From positions 1-64,000 of the IMG/VR virus record IMGVR_UViG_3300034782_000062: 64,000 nucleotides of DNA. One strand, given 5' to 3'. The notes below the pieces were generated by a model, which was given only the letters and a program-made list of their open reading frames with translations, had not been told where the DNA came from and did not search any database. Both the position numbers and the translations under genes were made by a program. The stretch comes from a virus. The first letter of the stretch is position 1; every line of letters starts with the position of its first letter. Of this stretch, positions 25,277 to 33,722 are shown piece after piece.

Positions 25277-25330
25277 CTGTGTAAGCTCCTTGGATCATTC
25301 GGTTTTGTGATTTTTGCGTGTGTGAATGGG

Positions 25331-25359
25331 ATGGTAGCAGATGCGAGCATTCATGTCGA
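25331..25359 (-). promoter_or_regulatory. Extended -10 promoter
   Basis: Minus strand TCGACA (25354-25359), 17-base spacer, TGC-TACCAT (25331-25336). Drives the zinc-ribbon gene and second glycosyltransferase cluster. Confidence 0.4.
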
Positions 25360-25360
25360 G

Positions 25361-26788
25361 CTATGTCACGACGCGCTCAACCCTTCTCTGAGCATAAGCC
25401 GTCTTCATGACCACATCGAACACACGCCATGAATAGTTGTAGAGCAGCCCGTAATCCAGGCCGACAGAAAGAGCTTTTGCTTCATCTCGACTGGTCTTGA
25501 GAGGAATGACGTCGCCCCGGAAGTCGATTGCTTCGAGAAATGCTCTCACCGAACGCATGAGGGGAGTTGGTGCGACACAGGCGACGAGTGCATCTACCGA
25601 GACGATGCCGTTGCCCTTGGCTTCGAGATATGGATAGCGCTCTTCTTCCTCTGTGAGCTGCATCTCCTCAACCTCTTCGCCTGTGAGATCACGATGCCAG
25701 CGCCTGACACGCCGTGTGAGAGCAGCAGAAAGCTTTTTCGTGTTCAGAACCATATCGCTTTCCATGGGGCCATCGAATCGCAGAGGCGGACCAAGCACGT
25801 AAAAGTGTGACCGCCCATAGACGCTAATCTCCCATTGCCCAGTGAGCTGCTCGAACAGAATGGCGGATGCGTTGCTCAGGAAGTCTCTCGTTACCTCTGT
25901 CCAGACGTCTGTCGTGTATGTCACAACAGGCCATTGGCCTCGACGCCTGAAATAGGGTTTCATCCCTTCGAGCACCACCATGGGATTGACGACGAGACAT
26001 ACTGGACCGAAGCGCGCTCCTGGCACCTGACTCACAGCCATAGATGGGTAGAGGAGACCACCACAGTGGTTTATGAGTCTGGCTATCTTTCTCCAACCGA
26101 CACCGTAGCGCGCAACGTCGAGGCTGTGAGTGACGATGAAATCGAGGTCCCGATCCTCAAACCGACAAGCCATTGGACCGTCGGGCTCTGCCGATATGAC
26201 AGGGGCAAGCCTGCAGAAATCGGCACCTGGCGCCTTCACATACTGTGATGTGCGCTCATCCCGCACCTCAACCTGAACGATCCAGTCAGGCTTGGCAGTG
26301 CTTTCGGTTTCCTTTCGCTTCGCGTTGTAGAAATATGTCTGTTTCTGGTTCCACTCCCAGGGAGAACCCTCCTTGGGCATCAGCGTCGTGAATGCTTCGG
26401 CCTCAATGTCTCGCTGCTCGAAGAAAGCCTGAATCGACTCGCTAATAGAGTCCATCACCTGGCTGACATGAGCCCTGCGGCTATCCATCGTCTGACCGAT
26501 GCCGCCCTTTACGCCGACAACTCGCCCATCATCATGCCTCCAAGGCCGCGCCTTGAGACCCATCGCCTGCTGTATCGAGATATCGAGGAGGTGGTCTTGG
26601 TTGTTCAACATGGGGTCAATGAAAGCCCGAAGCTCGATGCGAAGCGCAGGGCCGCGCAGAGCGAATTTGGCAGTGCCATCCTTGCCCCACCAAGCCAGAA
26701 CCTCATCTGCACCAATCTGGTTGAGCCCGTACCAATTCTGAAGAGCATCAGCAGCTTCGATGAGTTCGGTGGTGGGCTTCCGGGCCAT
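25361..26788 (-). CDS. Unknown protein, 475 residues
   Basis: 475 residues from the ATG at 26788; the longer frame starts inside the upstream gene. Mixed alpha/beta, cytoplasmic in appearance. Recognisable stretches are WWGKDGTAKFALRGPALRIELRAF, HSLDVARYGVGWRKIARL, FYVLGPPLRFDGP and an acidic EEVEEMQLTEEEERY. There are no clear catalytic, nucleotide-binding or membrane motifs, and I do not recognise the family. It ends the operon that begins near 30.8 kb. Confidence 0.5.
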   Translation of the reverse strand: MARKPTTELIEAADALQNWYGLNQIGADEVLAWWGKDGTAKFALRGPALRIELRAFIDPMLNNQDHLLDISIQQAMGLKARPWRHDDGRVVGVKGGIGQTMDSRRAHVSQVMDSISESIQAFFEQRDIEAEAFTTLMPKEGSPWEWNQKQTYFYNAKRKETESTAKPDWIVQVEVRDERTSQYVKAPGADFCRLAPVISAEPDGPMACRFEDRDLDFIVTHSLDVARYGVGWRKIARLINHCGGLLYPSMAVSQVPGARFGPVCLVVNPMVVLEGMKPYFRRRGQWPVVTYTTDVWTEVTRDFLSNASAILFEQLTGQWEISVYGRSHFYVLGPPLRFDGPMESDMVLNTKKLSAALTRRVRRWHRDLTGEEVEEMQLTEEEERYPYLEAKGNGIVSVDALVACVAPTPLMRSVRAFLEAIDFRGDVIPLKTSRDEAKALSVGLDYGLLYNYSWRVFDVVMKTAYAQRRVERVVT

Positions 26789-26793
26789 GACGA

Positions 26794-27219
26794 TCACCTC
26801 TTGAAGAAAACAACATTTAATCCAGGAAACGAGGGCAGGTGCTCCATCCTCGGATCGACACCTCGTTTCCATGGAGGAATCTCAGGCTCGATGCTGCGCG
26901 CCTTGAGAGCCTCCTTGTCGATCCAGATGTACTCGATACCTGACCAGTCGACGAAGTAGCAACGCATCCCGTCGTAGAACCCCTTCTTGAAGGTTATCCA
27001 CGACGACCGCTCCAGCTTCTCGACCATGCCGTATCGCTCGTCGACGACGCCCTTCCAGAGCATCCAGTCGACGAGACCTCGGCAGTGTCGCTGCATCGTC
27101 TGATAGGTGACCTCGACAGAGCCCTCCTGCATGTCGTTGATCAGCACGCCTGGGCTCTCCTCTATGGGCCACCACGGCTCGTCTGGACACGCCAGCATGT
27201 AGACGTAGCGCTTACTCAT
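26794..27219 (-). CDS. Unknown small protein
   Basis: 141 residues from the ATG at 27219 (GGAG 7 bases upstream), overlapping the first Nudix gene by 8 bases. Tryptophan-rich (DEPWWPIEESPG, DWMLWKGVVDERYGM, FVDWSGIEYIWID). Mixed strands and helices, no membrane segment and no cysteine motif. Not recognised. Tight packing with the Nudix genes suggests a shared pathway. Confidence 0.5.
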   Translation of the reverse strand: MSKRYVYMLACPDEPWWPIEESPGVLINDMQEGSVEVTYQTMQRHCRGLVDWMLWKGVVDERYGMVEKLERSSWITFKKGFYDGMRCYFVDWSGIEYIWIDKEALKARSIEPEIPPWKRGVDPRMEHLPSFPGLNVVFFKR

Positions 27220-27739
27220 CGAGGTACTCCTGGATCGTCTCGATGCTGTCCTCGTCTTCGAGGAGAGCAGCGAGCCCGAAGTGCTTGGGCTCGATGGCGA
27301 GCAGCTCATCGAAGGTGAGCCACGCCCAGCGCTCGGTCTCCCAGGTGATATGAGGCTCGAACTCAAACGGAATGATTCCGAGGAAGTTGTAGTAGGTGAA
27401 GCCGACCTCCGGATCCTCGAAGACGTAGAGATCGATCAGCTCCATCGGAAGTGAATAACCTGTCTCCTCCTCGAACTCCCGATATACTGCGTCCTCAGGA
27501 TTCTCAAGCTCGGCGTCTTCAGGATCGGGCTCGATCCACTCCCCCTCCTCGTCATCGTAGTAAGGCTCTGTGGACTCTGGCGTTGTGTCGAGCTTGCCGC
27601 CGATGGTGCTCCATGTCAGTGGCTCATAGACCCGATGAGACCGCAGGGGCACCAGAAAACGTCCGGTGTCCTCGGCCATGGGAAGCACCCCGGCGCCGGC
27701 CGCACCCCAATACGCTGGATTCCGACGCCATTGTTCCAT
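27212..27739 (-). CDS. Nudix hydrolase
   Basis: 175 residues; the start overlaps the second Nudix gene's stop as TAATG, with GGGAGG upstream. GGKLDTTPES and, after an acidic insertion, NPEDAVYREFEEETGY make a Nudix box whose REFEEETG metal-binding helix is intact. The insertion of about 25 acidic residues inside the box is unusual. Nudix enzymes hydrolyse nucleoside diphosphates linked to another moiety, such as nucleotide sugars, ADP-ribose, dNTPs or RNA caps. The substrate is unknown. Confidence 0.8.
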   Translation of the reverse strand: MEQWRRNPAYWGAAGAGVLPMAEDTGRFLVPLRSHRVYEPLTWSTIGGKLDTTPESTEPYYDDEEGEWIEPDPEDAELENPEDAVYREFEEETGYSLPMELIDLYVFEDPEVGFTYYNFLGIIPFEFEPHITWETERWAWLTFDELLAIEPKHFGLAALLEDEDSIETIQEYLDE

Positions 27740-28173
27740 TACGCCTCCCGAAAATTCTTGAGCGTCTCAAACGTCCCAGGATGCATCAGGAAGCGGTCGA
27801 ACTCGTGGTGCTTGCCTTCGAGGATATAGAGGCTCCCGAGGTCGAGCCATCGGAAGCAATCATTCTCCCAGTTGAGCCGAGGAGTAAACTCCTGACCGAA
27901 AATGCCGAGGAAGACGTGAAAGATCGTTCCGTCCTGGTTCATCATCTTGCCGAGCGGGAAGACATGACGAGGATCAGTGAAAGTCTCCTCCACAAACTCC
28001 CGCACCGCGGTCTCATAGGGCGTTTCCCTACGGTTCACATCAAAGTTGAATTGAGACATCCCACACGGGAAGGACCACGTTACAGGCTCCGAGACGGCCA
28101 GAGATCGCCTGGTCACCATGAAGCGTCCAGTGTTCTGGGCCAAGGGGAGAATGCCTGCTGCGTGGTGTCTCAT
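27739..28173 (-). CDS. Nudix-like protein, degenerate box
   Basis: 144 residues, tandem paralog of the gene at 27212-27739. Both begin with G(V/I)LP-A-(E/Q)(D/N)TGRF and share (E/S)P-TWS. The Nudix helix reads ETPYETAVREFVEETFTD: REFVEET is present but the glycine that normally follows is replaced by Phe. It may be catalytically altered or act as a regulatory partner. Reading both as a duplicated pair is well supported. Confidence 0.7.
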   Translation of the reverse strand: MRHHAAGILPLAQNTGRFMVTRRSLAVSEPVTWSFPCGMSQFNFDVNRRETPYETAVREFVEETFTDPRHVFPLGKMMNQDGTIFHVFLGIFGQEFTPRLNWENDCFRWLDLGSLYILEGKHHEFDRFLMHPGTFETLKNFREA

Positions 28174-28175
28174 CG

Positions 28176-28883
28176 CTATTCCGTTTCCTCCAGGGGAGGA
28201 TAGGGCTCTCCCTCCTGCTTTGCCTCCATCACATCGACGAAGCGCTTGATTTGCCAGAGGGCTTCCCGCTTCTGCCCACTGATGTTATTGAAACCCACGC
28301 TATTACGCGACCTCAGTGCGCACCCCCCCAGAGAATTCCTAATAAATTCCATCGCCTGTTGGTACTGATAGGTCAGAGTGTCAGTCTTGATTGCGGCGAC
28401 TGTACTCGATGCCTTCATGGCGTAGCCCGCGGCCTTCGCTACTTCAACGACGTCTATTGACGGATAAAAGTCGAATCGACCTTCACGAATCGCCACGTGC
28501 CTTTTCCAGATATCCGATGCTTCGAGCCTGTCGATATGGTCGTGGGCGACGTTCTCTATCGACTCCAGGAGAGCAAAGGTCTCAGCCCGTCGAAGGTCAC
28601 TGACCTCCTGCTCATCGAGATGCCCTATCGCATGGCGAACCCAGTCTACCGCAAGCAAGAGAGAGAGATCGAGGTCCAGATAAAGCATCTTGACGATGAC
28701 TGTTATCGGCTCCCTTTCCCACTGCTGCACCAGGTAGAGACACCGAGAAGCTTCGTAGCCCATCTCGTTGAGGACGGCATCTTCTTCGAGGCTGTCGTAG
28801 CCATGGAGAACGAGGTCACCACCACGAGTTATCTCGACCTCGACAAGCTCACCATCGCAAAACTCCTGGAACGTCACCGCCAT
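28176..28883 (-). CDS. Unknown helical protein
   Basis: 235 residues from the ATG at 28883, one base after the upstream stop. N-terminal beta strands (VTFQEFCDGELVEVEITRGGDLVLHGYDSLEED) precede an all-helical region (LLLAVDWVRHAIGHLDEQ through YQYQQAMEFIRNSLGG). The helical arrangement with repeated Ala and acidic residues resembles some putative immunity-type proteins, but that link is weak. No catalytic motif. Confidence 0.5.
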   Translation of the reverse strand: MAVTFQEFCDGELVEVEITRGGDLVLHGYDSLEEDAVLNEMGYEASRCLYLVQQWEREPITVIVKMLYLDLDLSLLLAVDWVRHAIGHLDEQEVSDLRRAETFALLESIENVAHDHIDRLEASDIWKRHVAIREGRFDFYPSIDVVEVAKAAGYAMKASSTVAAIKTDTLTYQYQQAMEFIRNSLGGCALRSRNSVGFNNISGQKREALWQIKRFVDVMEAKQEGEPYPPLEETE

Positions 28884-28884
28884 C

Positions 28885-30015
28885 TCACCACCGATACGGC
28901 TCGTGCTCCAAATCCTCGAACTCTCCAACAAACTCTTCTATCTCGAACGGACCTTCCTTGTAACCAGGGGGGACTGCGAAGGCTGCTCCGCACGACTTGC
29001 ACTCCATCACGCGAATAGGATTGTCAAATCCCGGAACCCTCATTCTGTCGTGATAGACACGCGGACCCCACGATGAGGCGCTTTCTGGAAGATCAAGTGG
29101 AGCCAAATACATCCAACCACCACAACGAGCACAGCGCGCTGGATGACCCGTCCTCTCGCTAACCCAATGAGCAAAATGAAAATCCAACGCTTCAGGCGGC
29201 TCAGTCCCAGGAGGGCCGTAGTGCTCTATGAAGTCGTCTATTCTTATCCAATTTTTGCGGAATATGACACCAACCAACCAGTCGAGTGAAAGCACCTTTG
29301 GCATTACAATCTCCGCATAACCAATCGCGGAAACCTTGTTCGTTGAGAGCCACCGAATAATGTTTCTATGACCGCCCCCGCCGACCTCACGATCCACGTA
29401 GCGCAGGGCTGCTGCATTGACAGGAGAAGACTCACGAGCACCCTGAACCCATTCGAGCCAGTCCTCAGCCTCCCCCCCTTTTATCCTCCAGACGTTTTGG
29501 ATGAACCTAGCGTCCTCCTGAAAGGCTTCGAGCTGCTCGGGCGTCCAGGTTCGCTCATCGTTCCGATCTTCGATACGGAGGCCGTCTGCGACGCTCATAT
29601 AGAGACCTTGAAGGTCATCGAATCCAACGAGCGCCCCTTCCTCGATGAGCCTGTAGGGGTCAAAAACGAGGTGATATCCCCATTTCCCCGCGTCATGAGG
29701 CTTGCAGATGTTCAGGAAGACGTACTCATCATCACCAGCCGCCCGGTCCATCCCAAAAAACATGGATCGTTGGTCGCCAATGCCGAGTCGCTGCCTCTCC
29801 GCGTTCGAATAGACAGCTCCTTGCTCCCAAATCGTGCGAAAAGCGTTTTCAGTGGCTATCAGCTCCTGAGGGCCATAAACGAGCCTGGGGTTGTAGTCCT
29901 CCTCATCAACTTTTCCCATGATGCCATGGTAGGCGAAAAGAGAGTGTGGGCCGCAGGCTGGGTAGTAAACGCCGGTTCCGGTGGTGGGATTCTCTTCGGG
30001 GACAATAACAGGCAT
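28885..30015 (-). CDS. Unknown protein with C-terminal zinc ribbon
   Basis: 376 residues from the ATG at 30015 (GGAG 7 bases upstream). The N-terminal 130 residues contain HSLFAYHGIMG, AFRTIWEQGAVY and DDEYVFLNICKPHDAGKWGYHLVFDPYRL, a mixed alpha/beta domain I cannot assign. Near residue 305 a CARCGGWMYL pair, and 55 residues later ECKSCGAAF, make a plausible four-cysteine zinc ribbon. An acidic tail ends the protein. Cytoplasmic in appearance. Confidence 0.5.
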   Translation of the reverse strand: MPVIVPEENPTTGTGVYYPACGPHSLFAYHGIMGKVDEEDYNPRLVYGPQELIATENAFRTIWEQGAVYSNAERQRLGIGDQRSMFFGMDRAAGDDEYVFLNICKPHDAGKWGYHLVFDPYRLIEEGALVGFDDLQGLYMSVADGLRIEDRNDERTWTPEQLEAFQEDARFIQNVWRIKGGEAEDWLEWVQGARESSPVNAAALRYVDREVGGGGHRNIIRWLSTNKVSAIGYAEIVMPKVLSLDWLVGVIFRKNWIRIDDFIEHYGPPGTEPPEALDFHFAHWVSERTGHPARCARCGGWMYLAPLDLPESASSWGPRVYHDRMRVPGFDNPIRVMECKSCGAAFAVPPGYKEGPFEIEEFVGEFEDLEHEPYRW

Positions 30016-30051
30016 CGCGCAGCTCCTCGTGACCAAAGCCACGCTTTGGCT

Positions 30052-30783
30052 TTAATCCTCTTCTGGTATCGGAATATGGGCTCCAAGAAGCGGGGACCCA
30101 GGTGCGTCATGACCTCGCATAGCCCAGATATCGACGCGGTCTTGGTTGGTGTACCCGGGGAACAAGAAATTTTTGTTGTCGTACCAAAAAACCCTCATAA
30201 AATCGGCCTTTGCGGTCATTGATATAACCCTAAAAATATTTGGGCTTCGTGCTCCTCTGTCCGGACCCGGGCCTTCATCATAAAAGAAGTTGTTGTCAAG
30301 CGGGAACTTGTAATAGTTATACCTCATCTCCCCTCGTTGAAGTCCCCAATCCTCAACCTGAAGAGTCTGAGCGTCAAAGTAATCGACCTTTGCCTCTTGC
30401 CACCATTGTTTTCTCATATCCAGAAGAGAGGGAGAAACTGATGGATCGAAGCCGTCCATAAAATTCCTGTATGTCGTCTCTCCATTTATGTCAGCATCAG
30501 GGCGATCCCTGCCACCTTTGAGCCTACCAAAGTATGACCAGGCCACGTAGATGCCGAAATCGAAAAGATTTGGCTGTTCCCGGGTCTCTTCTGAAATCAA
30601 ATCCGCGATGTAAAGAATAACCCTGTTTCCAACCCCTGGATTGAAGTCCAAGGTGCCCGACTCTCCCGAAATATTCAAAGGAGGGTTTCGGAAGTCAGAA
30701 CCTGCGTACAGGTTTCCAGCAAGACCAGAGAGGGTGCCAACTCGAAAAATGTCGCTCCTGTACTGTCCCGAATTATCTGACAT
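30052..30783 (-). CDS. Unknown beta-rich protein
   Basis: 243 residues, GGAG 6 bases before the ATG. Aromatic and glycine-rich, with strands such as NRVILYIADLI, FGIYVAWSYFG and FRVISMTAKADFMRVFWY. No cysteine, membrane or catalytic motif. Composition and position downstream of the structural genes fit a particle or surface protein, but nothing proves it. Confidence 0.45.
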   Translation of the reverse strand: MSDNSGQYRSDIFRVGTLSGLAGNLYAGSDFRNPPLNISGESGTLDFNPGVGNRVILYIADLISEETREQPNLFDFGIYVAWSYFGRLKGGRDRPDADINGETTYRNFMDGFDPSVSPSLLDMRKQWWQEAKVDYFDAQTLQVEDWGLQRGEMRYNYYKFPLDNNFFYDEGPGPDRGARSPNIFRVISMTAKADFMRVFWYDNKNFLFPGYTNQDRVDIWAMRGHDAPGSPLLGAHIPIPEED

Positions 30784-30861
30784 GGCTCACTCCACTCGCC
30801 ACACCAAGTGCGGCTCGGTTGAATCTGTGATTGAAGACCTTGGTGATCATACGCTCGGCTC

Positions 30862-31083
30862 CTAGTTCGGCGACTCGTCGGTCGCTTTACCCTCAAGGAA
30901 CCTCGCGCACTTCGGTATGAGTTCGCCCTCAAGGGCCTCTTTTACTTCGAGGATACCACTTGCATCGACATCCGGGACATAAGTGTAGTTTCCAAGAGCG
31001 TGAGCAAGTCGCAGGAGGGCCTCGTTCAGATGATGGACAGCAGAACGAAGCTCCTTTCCAGCGATTTTCTCATGGTCTGGCAT
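30862..31083 (-). CDS. Small helical protein, unknown
   Basis: 73 residues; the ATG overlaps the upstream stop as TGATG. One or two amphipathic helices (AGKELRSAVHHLNEALLRLAH and VKEALEGELIPKCARFL). No motif recognised. The last small gene of the group of membrane-protein genes that runs down from about 37 kb. Confidence 0.45.
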   Translation of the reverse strand: MPDHEKIAGKELRSAVHHLNEALLRLAHALGNYTYVPDVDASGILEVKEALEGELIPKCARFLEGKATDESPN

Positions 31084-31487
31084 CAGTCCCGCGGATAGCT
31101 CCGCCTCGTTCCGAAGTAAGTCAGCAACGCCATCCCACCGAAAGCGAGAAAGAAAGGCCACAGCGCCCCAAAGGTCGACGGCTGCATCTCGCCGTTTCCA
31201 TTATCGGTACCGAAAGCGTCCGGGCCATAGGGTGCCACCCTGCTCAGCGCGCCCGCCGCACCGAGACGGTAGATATTCGACCACAAGGGGCTCGCCTTGG
31301 GGTTGATCGGCGTCGCGACGTAGCGGCCGTCGCTGTTCGCCGGATCGGCCTCACCCATTCCCATACCGCCGTTGATCTCCTGAATTGGAACAGCGATCTC
31401 GGGCCTTGGGTACCCAGTCTGCAGCGTCCACATGACGGGGCTCAGCCTTGACAAGTGAACCTGCTTGAGCTGTTTCACAGCGTTCAT
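31083..31487 (-). CDS. Small C-terminal membrane protein
   Basis: 134 residues from the ATG at 31487, overlapping the upstream stop as ATGA, with GAGGAG at 8 bases. A soluble N-terminal region contains GTDNGNGE, a variant of the recurrent TNG motif. A C-terminal transmembrane helix (about 108-126, LWPFFLAFGGMALLTYF) ends in GTRRSYPRD. The layout matches the tail-anchored family at 44 to 58 kb. Confidence 0.55.
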   Translation of the reverse strand: MNAVKQLKQVHLSRLSPVMWTLQTGYPRPEIAVPIQEINGGMGMGEADPANSDGRYVATPINPKASPLWSNIYRLGAAGALSRVAPYGPDAFGTDNGNGEMQPSTFGALWPFFLAFGGMALLTYFGTRRSYPRD

Positions 31488-31861
31488 ATTACAATCTCCT
31501 CTTTGCGTGTCAGCCAGAGGATTGCGAGACCTCCAACAAACATCGCAGCGAGTATCCCAAAGAAGGGAATCGTCCCAGAACCGTTCTGGGTTGCCCCGTT
31601 CTCTCCGTTCGTCCCGAGTCCACAGCACCCCCCAAAGGGAAGCACGACAGGGTAATGAGCGCTCGGACTCGCAATAACAGCTCCGCCTCCGATGCCACGA
31701 GAGACTGTGCCCCACAAAGGCTGATGGATCTCCTGATCGAGCTGAAGCGTTTCACCAGGCAATTTCTCAGCCACGCGACCATTGACTCGACTCGTCGGAA
31801 GCTGACTGACTGGACGCGGATACATCCAAGGTACCACTGGACTTTCTACTGCCGTCGGCAT
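31484..31861 (-). CDS. Small tail-anchored membrane protein with GLGTNG motif
   Basis: 125 residues; AGGAG 8 bases upstream of ATG. Proline-rich N-terminus, then CCGLGTNGENG, the recurrent motif seen near the start of many particle-family proteins but here placed just before the membrane helix. Transmembrane segment about 98-117 (IPFFGILAAMFVGGLAILWL) and a short RKEEIVI tail. Tail-anchored topology. Confidence 0.55.
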   Translation of the reverse strand: MPTAVESPVVPWMYPRPVSQLPTSRVNGRVAEKLPGETLQLDQEIHQPLWGTVSRGIGGGAVIASPSAHYPVVLPFGGCCGLGTNGENGATQNGSGTIPFFGILAAMFVGGLAILWLTRKEEIVI

Positions 31862-31863
31862 CC

Positions 31864-32184
31864 TCAGGACTCCTGCTTCTTCTCGCCACGCTCCATCTTA
31901 CTGCCGAGGGCAGCGAGATTGAGGTTCTCTGGCGTCCCTTGCTCGTTGAGCACCCTCCATGAAACGTTCCACCCGTGGAGAAGGCCCTGCTGCACCATCA
32001 TGGCAGCAAGCTTGATCGCCGGCTTCCGCTTCTGGAAACCCGGACGGAACAGGCGAATACCATTGACGAAAACACAGACGCGCCAGACCTTCCCACGAAC
32101 AGGAGAGTCTTGCAGCTTGACGACGACGAGCATCGTCTTCTCAGGCTGCTGCTGTTTCTCCGTCTTTGGCGCTGCATAGGTCAC
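31864..32184 (-). CDS. Small basic protein, unknown
   Basis: 106 residues from a GTG start. A beta-rich core (MLVVVKLQDSPVRGKVWRVCVFVNGIRLF) is followed by a basic helical part (FQKRKPAIKLAAMMVQQG) and a C-terminus rich in Lys and Glu. No membrane segment. Not recognised. Confidence 0.45.
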   Translation of the reverse strand: MTYAAPKTEKQQQPEKTMLVVVKLQDSPVRGKVWRVCVFVNGIRLFRPGFQKRKPAIKLAAMMVQQGLLHGWNVSWRVLNEQGTPENLNLAALGSKMERGEKKQES

Positions 32185-32189
32185 AGGGA

Positions 32190-32642
32190 CTACCTGTAGC
32201 TCCTGCGACTTCGCCTCGCTCGTGTCCGCTCACGTCGGCTTCGAGCACGCCTCGCACTCCTGAGCATCGCCGCCTTCTCTTGCTTCGCCGCTTGCTTTGC
32301 CTCGCCGGATCCATACTTCGCGATCCAGTTGACCACATCGGCGCAGGTCGGGAACTCCGTCTCGGAACACCTTCCTGCCTGGACGTAGGTTAGGGCTTTG
32401 CGCTGGTGATACTGATCACCAACCGGCCACCGGCACTTGCCTCCCTTTCTGGAGATGCATCGGCTGCTGGCAGCCTTGCGAGAAGTGCGAGAGCTGCGAG
32501 TCTCGTAACGCCGCGGGTTTGCCACCGCGCCTTCGAGCGCAAGCTCTTCTTCGAGCATCGCCGTCTCGTCTCCCTTGGTGAGGAGCTTCACGACGGCGTA
32601 CCCCAAGCCGGCTCCGAGAGCGACTTGCAAAAATGGATGCAT
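32190..32642 (-). CDS. Membrane-anchored basic protein
   Basis: 150 residues; the ATG overlaps the J-domain gene's stop as TGATG. One hydrophobic helix at the N-terminus (FLQVALGAGLGYAVVKLL), then a middle with four cysteines (CISRKGGKC, CSETEFPTC) and a strongly Arg/Lys-rich C-terminus (RRARSRRERTRARRSRR). A membrane anchor plus nucleic-acid-binding tail is inferred, echoing the layout of the 1,171-residue protein. Confidence 0.55.
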   Translation of the reverse strand: MHPFLQVALGAGLGYAVVKLLTKGDETAMLEEELALEGAVANPRRYETRSSRTSRKAASSRCISRKGGKCRWPVGDQYHQRKALTYVQAGRCSETEFPTCADVVNWIAKYGSGEAKQAAKQEKAAMLRSARRARSRRERTRARRSRRSYR

Positions 32643-33187
32643 CACTGACCCCTTCTGTGACGCAGCATATGCTCGGCAGCAGCGTTGACCTTCTTCATCG
32701 CCTTTTCGCGCTGAACACGATCTTGCTCGTCTCTCGCATGGTCCGGATGAACCTGACGAGCCTTCTGCTTCCGAGCAGCTTCGATATCCTCCTCCTTGGC
32801 GTACCAGTCGACCCCCAGAATATCCCAGGGTTGCTCTGGATATGGCCAACGAGCCTCTTCTTGCTGTGCGTGTTGGTTCTGATAGTTGGCGTAGTGTGGC
32901 GGAGGTTCGACGGTCACAAATTCGAAGTGGTGAGAGATGCAATCGGCACAGATGACATTGTAGCGGTCGACGGCCACGGCGTTGACGAACACGTGAACAC
33001 GACAGACGAACCGACCACAAGCCTGGCACTTGACGATCGTCGGCGAATAGCAGAAAGCGCACTTCGGCGCGACCTGTCTCGCTGTCTCGACGACCTTCTG
33101 AGCACCGCTTCCAATCAGCTCATCGAGCATGGACCCAAACATCGTTTTGGCCCAGCCCCCGGCCTTCTGCTTCGGTTGTCCTGGCAA
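32642..33187 (-). CDS. J-domain protein with N-terminal zinc finger
   Basis: 181 residues from a TTG start with GGAG 6 bases upstream. Residues about 42-90 hold CAFC, CQAC, C and CADC, a double zinc-finger-like module. The C-terminal 60 residues are a J domain: PWDILGVDWYAKEEDIEAARKQKARQVHPDHA, with the invariant HPD tripeptide, then a helix with KKVNAAAEHM. J domains stimulate Hsp70 (DnaK). The protein could recruit the host chaperone for capsid or membrane assembly; this is inference. Confidence 0.8.
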   Translation of the reverse strand: MPGQPKQKAGGWAKTMFGSMLDELIGSGAQKVVETARQVAPKCAFCYSPTIVKCQACGRFVCRVHVFVNAVAVDRYNVICADCISHHFEFVTVEPPPHYANYQNQHAQQEEARWPYPEQPWDILGVDWYAKEEDIEAARKQKARQVHPDHARDEQDRVQREKAMKKVNAAAEHMLRHRRGQ

Positions 33188-33718
33188 CTACATCTCCATA
33201 TCGAGCAGCGACCACTTGCTGTTGGGGTTGCCGCCCGAGGCTCTCGGGATCGGACCAGCCGCTCCCGGCGTCTGAGAAACCGGCATGATTCCACCGGACA
33301 TTGCTGGAGCACCTCCGTTAGGAGGGACGCCGTTGCCGTTGGGCAGAGCACCGCCATTCATCATGGCCTGGGCCTGTTGATTCATGGCCTGCATCTGAGC
33401 CGGTGGGAGCGCGCCAGCAACGGTTTGACCGTTGGGTAGAGCGGCTCCGTTCTGCGGAGCCTGTGCGACGGTCGGATAGTGCATGACCATCGAGACCGCA
33501 TAGGCTCCCGCAACCCCTGCGACTGCCACCGCCGCGTTCGCCATGCCCCTCTTGTGAAGGTAGTAGGCCAACCCGGCTCCGGCGCCAGCAGCGAGGACTT
33601 TGTGAGTGGTAGAAGATTGTCGCCATCGTGTGATTGGCGCCTTGGCAACGTCGGTGAGCATCCCAGAAAGACCGGAGAGCCCAGCGAGCGCCGCCAGAGA
33701 ATTTCTAGCAGCGTTCAT
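33188..33718 (-). CDS. Small membrane protein with NG-rich tail
   Basis: 176 residues. Two hydrophobic stretches (about 40-55, VLAAGAGAGLAYYL, and 62-80, AAVAVAGVAGAYAVSMVM), then a long flexible Gln/Asn/Gly/Pro-rich tail with ALPNGQT and ALPNGNG. The NGNG composition recurs in the 1,171-residue protein (NGLVNGNG repeats). Probably a particle-membrane protein. Confidence 0.5.
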   Translation of the reverse strand: MNAARNSLAALAGLSGLSGMLTDVAKAPITRWRQSSTTHKVLAAGAGAGLAYYLHKRGMANAAVAVAGVAGAYAVSMVMHYPTVAQAPQNGAALPNGQTVAGALPPAQMQAMNQQAQAMMNGGALPNGNGVPPNGGAPAMSGGIMPVSQTPGAAGPIPRASGGNPNSKWSLLDMEM

Positions 33719-33722
33719 GGTC

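Noticed and set aside
28176-28883. Immunity-protein assignment
   Set aside because: Only a general Ala-rich helical resemblance; no toxin gene nearby and no diagnostic motif.
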